From: Megaustenia siamemsis
Lineage: Eukaryota; Mollusca; Gastropoda; Stylommatophora; Ariophantidae
DNA length: 64,000 nt
NCBI GenBank assembly: GCA_032433765.1
Contig: JAVIAB010000101.1
Coordinates: 66,061,140 to 66,125,139 of the forward strand
Reading direction: 5' to 3'
The position numbers were made by a program, and so were the translations under genes. Positions 56,211-64,000 of this stretch are shown one piece after another. Position 1 is the stretch's first letter. Each line of letters opens with the position of its first letter. The notes under the pieces were generated by a model that made no database searches, was not told where the DNA came from, and saw nothing but the letters and a program-made list of their open reading frames with translations.

Positions 56211-56509
56211 CAATCACGAAGTTCTCAAAGAAGCCAACACAAAAAGGGAGTTTCTAAAAAACATCAGAAAGAAACAATCACCATTTTTCGGGCACATCAT
56301 AAGAAAATGAAAGTTGGAATGCTAGGTTACAATTGGTAAAATAAAATGAAAGAGAGATCGCAAACGAGAGAAAATACTGAATAGCTTGGTGTCATGTCAT
56401 GGAAAACAGTCAACAACAGAAGTGATGCGATGCATTGTAGATATAAGATTGTGAAAAGACATGATAGCCTATGCTGACCGGTATGACACATGATGATGAT
56501 GATGAATTT
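56211..56509 (+). mobile_element. LINE-A 3' end with 7-bp TSD
   Basis: TGATTTC at 56204-56210 and 56510-56516 brackets the LINE-A end, which runs from CCAATCACGAAGTTCTCAAA to the GACCGGTATGACACATGATG tail. Short 5'-truncated copy with frameshifts. Confidence 0.88.
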
Positions 56510-56516
56510 TGATTTC

Positions 56517-57905
56517 AGAATTTCATAAAATTGTCCTTAAGCTAAAATTCACAATAGTCAATACACAATTCAAAAGACAATACATTTATTGCAAATCATA
56601 TACGTTCTGTCACTTTTTAAAAAAATCCTCAATGGAGGAGACAAGGAGGAAGGCCAATATAAAGTTAGAGATGAAAGTTGGTAGCAAAGGTAAAGATGGC
56701 GAGAAGGCATGGATACATGTTAAGAGAATGAAGATGAGGGATGTTTTAGATAGTGTTTGTTGAATCCCCCACATCGAGTCAAAAGAAGAAAGAGGAAGAA
56801 AATGAAGAAAACTAAGAAGAAATAGAAAACAAATAAGAAGAATATGCTTATTGTCATGTCGCCTTCCAGTTAAAAGTGAAATACAAACTTACTCTTGTTA
56901 TTCCATCCGCGACTTTGACAATCTGAGGTAATAACGAGGTTTCAATTAAGAAAAAGAAACATTTTATAACATTTTTAATTTGCTATGTGACCTTCCTCTC
57001 CATTTAATTCTCGTCTTATAACATTTGGAAATCTAATGTTTTACATAAAATTAATATTGTCGCTTCTTTAAAATCATGATTTCTAGCCTTACTTGTATTT
57101 CTATTCTATTCTGTTCTATCACTCACTATTGATAAACCCATTTACAATCGGTCACTTCACTGATTTACCCATTATTAACCGATGAACACTTTATCAGCCC
57201 CCTGTGGAGCAATAGCGTTAGGCAACACGCGGTTTCTCAGGTAGGAAAAGTGATACATAGCTGACAAAGACATCATTACCCCTCCCAATATATCCTTATA
57301 GTAACACTCAAAACAGCCTAGTTAATCAGTTTAAAACATATTTACGACTTACTTCCAGCGCCAAATCTTCTATCTGGAAAACGATACATAAGAATTTAGC
57401 TTACTACACACGTTCCTCAAACAAATCCATCGCTTATTGAATCAATCGAGCAGCACGTGTCTGTGTAAAACAACTGGTTAAGTTATTTACTATTTTTCTC
57501 TTTTTAATGGGTTTGTTAAAAAAAAGAAAAAAAATATTTTTGTTATTTCCTCATCTACCGTTATAACAGTTAACGATACCACAATGTTCCTATGGTAACA
57601 GTGTATGACACAAATAATAATTAGACATTCTCGTTGCAACTTTCTGTGAAATTCAAAACAAAAGTTTTCCAGCCACTTCTAGTAAAATATTACATTATCA
57701 TAACCTACCTCTGCCGTTAATGTTTCGTTTCCTTGAAGTGAGGCCTTGTAAAAAAAAAAAAAAAAAAAAATGGAGATGAATACTTCCTTTAGTATATTTT
57801 GTGTGTCAAGATAAAATACTTATGTTAAGATGTTCAGATAAATTCACCAGAGAATGAGAGACAATATTGCATGTAGCGATTCTAGCTTTAAGTACATGAT
57901 TTTTT
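56517..57905. other. No gene; A-rich and homopolymer-rich
   Basis: A plus frame to 56763 is Lys/Met/Arg-rich without a recognised domain; an A run of about 20 lies at 57750-57769. Confidence 0.45.
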
Positions 57906-57907
57906 GA

Positions 57908-58402
57908 AAATGTAGAGGTCTCAGTCACAGGGTCTGTTCCAACATTGTCATTCCTCAGTTGTAAATGTAGAGGTCTCAGTCACATGGTCTGTTCCAAAAT
58001 TGTCATTCCTAAGTTGTAAATGTAGAGGTCTCAGTCACAGGGTATGTTCCAAAATTGTCATTCCTCAGTTGTAAATGTAGAGGTCTCAGTCACAGGGTAT
58101 GTTCCAACATTGTCATTCCTCAGTTATAAATGTAGAGGTCTCAGTCACAGGGTATGTTCCAAATTGTCATTCCTCAGTTGCAAATGTAGAGGTCTCAGTC
58201 ACAGGGTATGTTCCAACATTGTCATTCCTCAGTTGTAAATGTAGAGGTCTCAGTCACAGGATATGTTCAAACATTGTCATTCCTCAGTTGTAAATGTAGA
58301 GGTCTCAGTCACAGGGTATGTTCCAAATTGTCATTCCTCAGTTGTAAATGTAGAGGTCTCAGTCACAGGGTCTGTTCCAACATTGTCATTCCTCAGTTGT
58401 AA
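57908..58402. repeat. 55-bp minisatellite, nine copies
   Basis: TGTAGAGGTCTCAGTCACAG recurs at 57911, 57966, 58021, 58076, 58131 and onward, followed by GGTATGTTCCAA, TTGTCATTCCTCAGTTG. One-base deletions make some units 54 bp. Confidence 0.95.
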
Positions 58403-58404
58403 AA

Positions 58405-59129
58405 ACTATTATGTTAAAGCTTTATCTTGCTCATGCCTCGAATTTATTTTGTTGGTGGAAGGAGGGGGGAGGCGGGTGTTAAATTCCTGTCTTGTGTTAT
58501 CTGGATTAATCCTGCTAAATCAGTATGTTGTAAGGGCGATAATCACTTTCATTATGTCTTTCCTCAATCGTTTACCACCTCAGGCTTCACTGTTTATTAA
58601 AATTATCCTTGTAGTCATTGCCAAACATATTCATTTGGGGTTAGTTCATTGTTTCCATATTCTTCTATTGCAGAAAAATAAGTACAGCAAAGAGGACAGG
58701 CAACCCACGTTTGCTTGGTCTTGCTAGCCTTGTTTTTATCTTAAACCCATACCTGTTCCTTCTCTATTATTTTTTTTTTCTTAGTTACTTTTTAACATTC
58801 TCGGTTTCTTTTGCCACTAAGAAGGCATGTTGCAGAAATATTCGTTCGACCATTCTGATCACATGATCTGTCTAGTTCATGTGTTTTCTTCGTATATTGT
58901 TTGTTTGTTATTATAGGGATCTTCATCACTACACAGAGGAAACAATAGGTGCTACTATATCCCCATCACGAATCACTATAACATTTGAGGGAATCATGGC
59001 CTGAGTGTACGTACTCAGTAGCATTGCCTGGGATCAATGGTCTGTTTTGGTATTTACAGAGAATATTCCTAGAGTTGTGGCCAATTGTAAGGCCGACTCC
59101 TTTTCTATTTTAATAGACAAGCTTCTTTA
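58405..59129. other. No gene recognised
   Basis: No repeat unit or motif seen. Confidence 0.45.
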
Positions 59130-59892
59130 ACGTATGCAAGTGCACAAGGACCTTCTGTCTCCTGACGTTATTAGAGAGGCTAGACACGAACCTTCTGTCT
59201 ACTGACCTTACAAGAGAGACTACACAAGATCCTTCCGTCTACTGAAGTTATTAGAGAGACTAGACACGAACCTTCCGTCTACCGCTGTTATTAGTGAGGC
59301 TAGACACGGTCCTTCTGCCTACTAACGTTAGTACAGAGGCTAGATACGGATTTCCTGTCTACTACTGTTATTAGATAGGCTAGAAGCGGTCATTCTGTCT
59401 ACTGCTGTTATTAGAGAGACTAGACACGGAAGTTCTGTCTACTGCTGTTATTAGAGAGGCTAGACACGAACCTACTGTCTACTGACGTTATTAGAGAGAA
59501 TAGACACGGACCTTCTGTCTATTGACGTTATTAGAGAGACTAGACACGGCCCTGCCCTCTACTGACATTATTAGAGAGGCTAGACACGGACCTTTTGTCT
59601 ACTAACGTTATTAGAGAGGCTAGACACGGACCTTTTGTCTACTCACGTTATTAGAGAGGCTAGAGACCGCCCGTCTGTCTACTAACGTTATTAGAGAGAC
59701 TAGACACTGACTTTCTGTCAACTGCTGTTATAAGAAAGACTAGACACGGACATTTTATCTATTGTTGTTATTAGAGAGACTAGACACGAACCTTATGTCA
59801 ACTGCTGTTATTAGAGAGACTAGACACGAACCATATGTCAACTGCTGTTATTAGAGGGGCTAGACACGGACCTTCCGTGCAGTTTTTAGAGA

Positions 59893-60745
59893 GACTAAAA
59901 ACGGACCATACACGTACCAGAAAACAACAGAAGAGAGGAAGAAATACATTAAATACTATTTGCAGACGACCAAGTTCTGATACATGAAACAACTTAGGAC
60001 CTACAAGAACATATCAACAGGCTAAGCAACACTTGTAAACAATACAACATGAAGATCAACATAAGCAAAACCGAAGTAATAGCAATAACGAAAAAGAAAG
60101 AAAGACTAAACATCATAATAGATAATACGTCTTTGAAGCAAGTAGACAATTTTATATATCTGGGTAGCACAAGACAATAACCAAGAGACAGATATAGATA
60201 TAAGGTGTAACAGAGCATGCCAAGATATAGGCCAAGTATCAACACTATTGAAAAACAAACCAATAAGTATGAAAGCAAAAAGTGCAATATACAAATCAAT
60301 GCTTCTACCAACTCTGTGCTATCAGTGCCAGATATGGACGCTGGACTCTAGAACAATAAGAAAGATAACGACCACAGAAATGAAATGTGTCAGATGAATG
60401 ACAGGAAACAGCTTAAGGGACAGAGTAAGAAACGCCGACCTGAGCAAGAAACTCGAAACGGAACTAGCCATCGAATACATAAAGAAACAACAGATAAATT
60501 GTTTCGGCCACATAACAAGACAAAAAGAACTAACCATGACTCAAAGAGTCTTAAATTAACGCTACGAAAACGCCAGATTAAGAGGAAGACCGAGAAAGAG
60601 ATGGATAAAGGGAATACTAGAGTCACTAGAAGGAATAACATCAGAAGAGGCCAATAGAAGAGCAAAGAATCGCAGATTGTTTCTCCCCCCGACGACAACG
60701 GCAGCAGAAGAAGGATAGAAGAAGAAAGGTAGAAGAGGAAGAAAA
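59893..60745 (+). mobile_element. LINE-B-related RT 3' part in the satellite
   Basis: L-F-A-D-D-Q-V-L-I-H-E-T, N-M-K-I-N-I-S-K-T-E-V, F-I-Y-L-G-S and the L-D-S-R-T-I-R-K tail region, ending in a GAAGAAGG/GAGGAAG purine tail. It is a subfamily diverged from the 40-kb copy. Stops and shifts are present. Confidence 0.82.
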
Positions 60746-61546
60746 CTGACTTTCTGTCTACTGACGTTATAAGAGAGACTAGACACGAACCTTCTGTCAA
60801 CTACTGTTATTAGAGACACTAGACAGGGACCTTCCGTCTACTGGCGTTATTTGAAGGACTAGACACGAACCTTCTGTCAACTACTGTTATTAAATACACT
60901 AGACACGGACCTTCCGTCTACTGACGTTATTTGAAGGACTAGACACGAACCTTCTGTCAACTACTGTTATTAGAGACACTAGACACGGACCTTCCGTCTA
61001 CTGACGTTATTTGAAGGACTAGACACGAACCTTCTGTCAACTACTGTTATTAGAGACACTAGACAGGGACCTTCCGTCTACTGGCGTTATTTGAAGGACT
61101 AAACACGAACCTTCTGTCAACTACTGTTATTAGATAAACTAGACACGGACCTTCCGTCTACTGACGTTATTTGAAGGACTAGACACGAACCTTCTGTCAA
61201 CTACTGTTATTAGAGACACTAGACACGGACCTTCCGTCTACTGACGTTATTAAAGAGACTATAAAGGGACCTTCCGTCCACTGCTGTTATTAGAGAGACT
61301 GGACACGGACCTTCTGTCTACTAACGTTATTAGAGAGGCTAGACACGGACCTTCTGTCTACTGACGTTATTAGAGAGGCTAGACACGGACCTTCTGTCTA
61401 CTAACGTTATTAGAGAGACTAGACACTGACTTTCTGTCAACTGCTGTTATAAGAAAGACTAGGCACGGACATTTTATCTATTGTTGTTATTAGAGAGACT
61501 AGACACGGACCTTATGTCAACTGCTGTTATTAGAGAGAGTAAAAAC

Positions 61547-61783
61547 GGACCATACACGTACCAGAAAACAACAGAAGAGAGGAAGAAATAGATGAAATAC
61601 TATTTACAGACGACCAAGTTCTGATACATGAAACAACTGAGGACCTACAAGAACATATCAACCGGTCTAAACAACACTTGTAAACAATACAACATGAAGA
61701 TCAACATAAGTAAAATCGAAGTAATGGCAATAGCGAAAAAGAAAGAAAAACTAAACATCATAATAGATAATATGTCTTGAATA
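61547..61783 (+). mobile_element. Second copy of the LINE 5' junction in the satellite
   Basis: Repeats the left 235 bp of the 59893 insertion, including its junction with the satellite (TAAAAACGGACCATACACG) and the preceding odd satellite units. It is cut at TATGTCTTGAATACTGCTG. Sharing the junction shows duplication of satellite plus LINE, not a new insertion. Confidence 0.88.
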
Positions 61784-61964
61784 CTGCTGTTATTAGAGAG
61801 GCCAGACACGGACTTTCCGCCTACTGCTGTTATTAGAGAGGCCAGACACGGACTTTCCGCCTACTGCTGTTATTAGAGAGGCCAGACACGGACTTTCCGC
61901 CTACTGCTGTTATTAGAGAGGCCAGACACGGACTTTCCGCCTACTGCTGTTATTAGAGAACTTG

Positions 61965-63674
61965 TCACTGCATCTTATTAACCAGAGAACATGATTCGGG
62001 ATGAGTTAGCGCCACGTAGAATAATGTGTTTATATATATATGTATACATTTGGAAAAGAGAAGCACACAATAGGTGCCGCTTTTTAAACCGGGCCCTTCC
62101 TCTCCAGAAGCCGACACCGTACCTCTAGACCACCCGCTAATGGCCCCAGCGTGCCACTCTATCTGTTGTTAAAGACTTGCAAATAAACATAATTCTTTAA
62201 TTCCCGATTTAAATGTCAATTCTAAGTTACTGTAGATGGCATTACTTACACGAGATGGTGTTTCAACAGCCGGTGAGCTAACCTAAAAAAGTAACGTTTT
62301 TCCTGATATATAGATATTACATAACTGCAGTAACAACACATTAATATATATGTATTTAACACATTTTATTGCACTTATACAACAACATGAAGAATAAAGA
62401 CCGTTTGTCCAATTTGAATGTAAAAAAGCAATGTTATCGTTGAAGAAACAAGTAATATGTGTTTTAGAAATTGAAAGCTTTCTTTCGTCTTTGTGAATGG
62501 AGTTTTACAAAGAGATTTAATGATACCATCATCTATAATTATATTATTTAGCCTATGCAGCCCTTCTATGTTTGAAACATTGAGTTATCTCAAGTCGCCT
62601 GTCCTTGCATTTTAAATAGAATCATGGGACAACTGTACGCTTTAGCTTCTTGGCTTATATCTGAGGTCTGAACAGAGTTATACAGAAATGTGTCTCATTG
62701 TAGTAAAGCATTACAATATGGGGAAGTGGATGGTAGAGCCTTCACTTATCATGAACACATCTTTAGAATGAACGTGGGCCAGTCGTAACGTAAAGGATGT
62801 TTGACCTTCCATATACCGAACCTTTGAAGTCAGAATTGCATTTTTTTCCAACTGCATCGACTAAACGGAGATGTGAGAGCTTCAAACTCTCGCGATTGGT
62901 GCGGAACACGAGTCATCCAAGACCCATATGAGGTTTGCCAATGTTAAAGGAGATCAGTGAATGATTGGGGAACAAGGGAAATTAAATGAGATTGAAAAGT
63001 ATGATCTTTATCGTTGAACTTTATTAGGCTTCGAAAGTTTATTTTTTCTTTTGTTAATGGAGAATGTATCTCAGATCTCCACCAGAGAGTGATTTTGACG
63101 AAATCTATACGCTATTTATGACGTCATTGCATTGTTTTCATAATAAACATCTGGTATGAACCAATGAATTTCCTGAACCATTGTTTATGTAGCAACAAAC
63201 ATGATCGCATGTGAATATCAAAGATAAAACGTAGTGTCTCTACTTCCAAGAATAAAACCTTGTCCCTGATTGTTCTATTATCGCAATGTTTCCGGTTCTC
63301 ATAAATATATTTACTTCAGCTGGACTTCCGGCCAATAAGGCGGACAGATGACAGAAATCGTTGAGGCTCAATCTGAAAAGATTCCATATTATTTTTACAT
63401 GTCTTGTATCATCTTGGTATTGTAGAAATCTAATTCCTTGTTCAAATATCTAAAAATTCAGATATGATATATTAAATGTTAGATAAAAATAACAATATAG
63501 TTTAATATTTAAAAACATGAAAAATTGTGACTCTGAAATATCTACTACTAAATTGATAAAAAAAAACATTCCGTACTGAAAGAGTTAAGATAAGTGTCTC
63601 TCGGATAGGGAAGTTCTGAATACTAAGCAGAATCTAACCCGTAAAATATACGCGTGAAAGATATGGTGGTTATG
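61965..63674. other. No gene recognised
   Basis: AT-rich; no repeat or motif identified in 1.7 kb. Confidence 0.5.
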
Positions 63675-63770
63675 TTTTTAGGTAGCTGAGTTGGCAGTGT
63701 GCTCTAGCGTTTAGTTCTCTTGCCAAGGCGCTGTGCTGAGGAGTAAAGGTTCGATCCAGCTTCGGACCAT
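63675..63770 (+). mobile_element. tRNA-like SINE head
   Basis: A box TAGCTGAGTTGG (63683-63694) and B box GGTTCGATCC (63748-63757), 54 bp apart. The acceptor ends do not pair convincingly, so a SINE head is preferred to a tRNA gene. Confidence 0.5.
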
Positions 63771-63814
63771 TAATTGTTTATTGTTTTTTTTTTAATTTCG
63801 TTACTTGTGATTCT

Positions 63815-64000
63815 TTGTCAAGTGACTTCCCCTTATTAAGACTATCACCATATTCCCCTACATTAAGACTGTCATTACCTGTCCCCATATTAAGACCACC
63901 ACTAATTTTCCCTAAATTAAAACTGTCACTAATCCCCATATTAAAACTACCACTACTTTTCCCCATATTAAGGGTGTCATTACTTTTCCTCACACTAAAA
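63815..64000. repeat. About 30-bp minisatellite, runs off the window
   Basis: Units of CCCCATATTAAGACTGTCAC with TACTTTT linkers, six or seven imperfect copies; the minus strand reads S-F-N-M-G-K-like repeats. It continues past the window end. Confidence 0.85.

Larger units (their letters stand above)
59130..61960. repeat. 40-bp satellite with LINE insertions
   Basis: Unit GTTATTAGAGAGRCTAGACA plus CGGACCTTCTGTCTACTGAC in three blocks: 59130-59892, about 60746-61546 and 61784-61960. The middle block alternates units with TTTGAAGGACT and with TTAGAGACACT, an 80-bp higher-order repeat. The last block has four identical units with GGCCAGACACGGACTTTCCG. Confidence 0.93.

Noticed and set aside
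63675..63770. Functional tRNA gene
   Set aside because: A and B boxes are present but the acceptor stem does not pair; a SINE head is more likely.

Overview
This is a non-coding-rich stretch of an animal genome, not a prokaryotic or organellar sequence. It is AT-rich, has almost no host coding sequence, and is packed with LINE, SINE and Penelope-like retroelement pieces, one DNA transposon and about fifteen tandem arrays. The only convincing host-type coding sequence is one cysteine-rich EGF-repeat exon on the minus strand (4577-5188). Its MEGF/draper-like character and the repeat mixture suggest a marine invertebrate, perhaps a mollusc. That placement is inference, because no species-diagnostic gene is present.

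Family names used here are local labels. LINE-A, LINE-F and LINE-G are related RTE-like elements (APE endonuclease plus reverse transcriptase) ending in (GAT)n. LINE-B and LINE-C are two further endonuclease/RT LINEs; LINE-B ends in a purine-rich GAGGAAG-type tail. LINE-E is known only from short RT-end fragments. LINE-H and LINE-J are represented by RNase H or post-RT C-terminal fragments. SINE-1 is a roughly 260-bp tRNA-derived SINE with at least eight copies, several with perfect target-site duplications (TSDs). SINE-2 is a second tRNA-headed SINE.

Layout: 0.2-2.2 kb LINE-A, then LINE-B with LINE-J nested in it; 2.9-5.2 kb SINE-2, a minisatellite and the EGF exon; 5.3-5.9 kb LINE-C with its 3' end triplicated; 7.26-10.30 kb a TSD-bounded composite (LINE-A 5' end, Penelope-like GIY-YIG segment with a hammerhead-like motif, LINE-A 3' end); 10.5-18.4 kb scattered LINE, SINE and minisatellite pieces; 18.54-23.72 kb a four-level nest (LINE-G > LINE-F > DD83E transposon > LINE-E piece); 25-28.9 kb LINE/SINE copies and a 32-bp array; 30.6-31.8 kb a SINE-1 copy whose tail has expanded into 25 units of 42 bp; 33-38.2 kb LINE-G and LINE-F remnants; 39.2-43.5 kb a second nest in which an old LINE-F-like copy is split by LINE-A and by a near-complete 3.0-kb LINE-B; 44.5-46 kb LINE-G tail, 20-bp array and SINE-1; 47.7-50.2 kb LINE-C and a SINE-1 fragment inside a 26-bp array; 51-56.5 kb a possible small exon, SINEs, a minisatellite split by a 618-bp insertion and LINE tails; 57.9-62 kb a 55-bp array and a large 40-bp satellite carrying a duplicated LINE insertion; 63.7-64 kb a tRNA-like SINE head and the start of another array.

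Nothing here looks like an operon or an active gene cluster. The interest is in the elements: exact insertion junctions give relative ages, one DNA transposon is nearly intact, and two retroelement classes are fused within one insertion.
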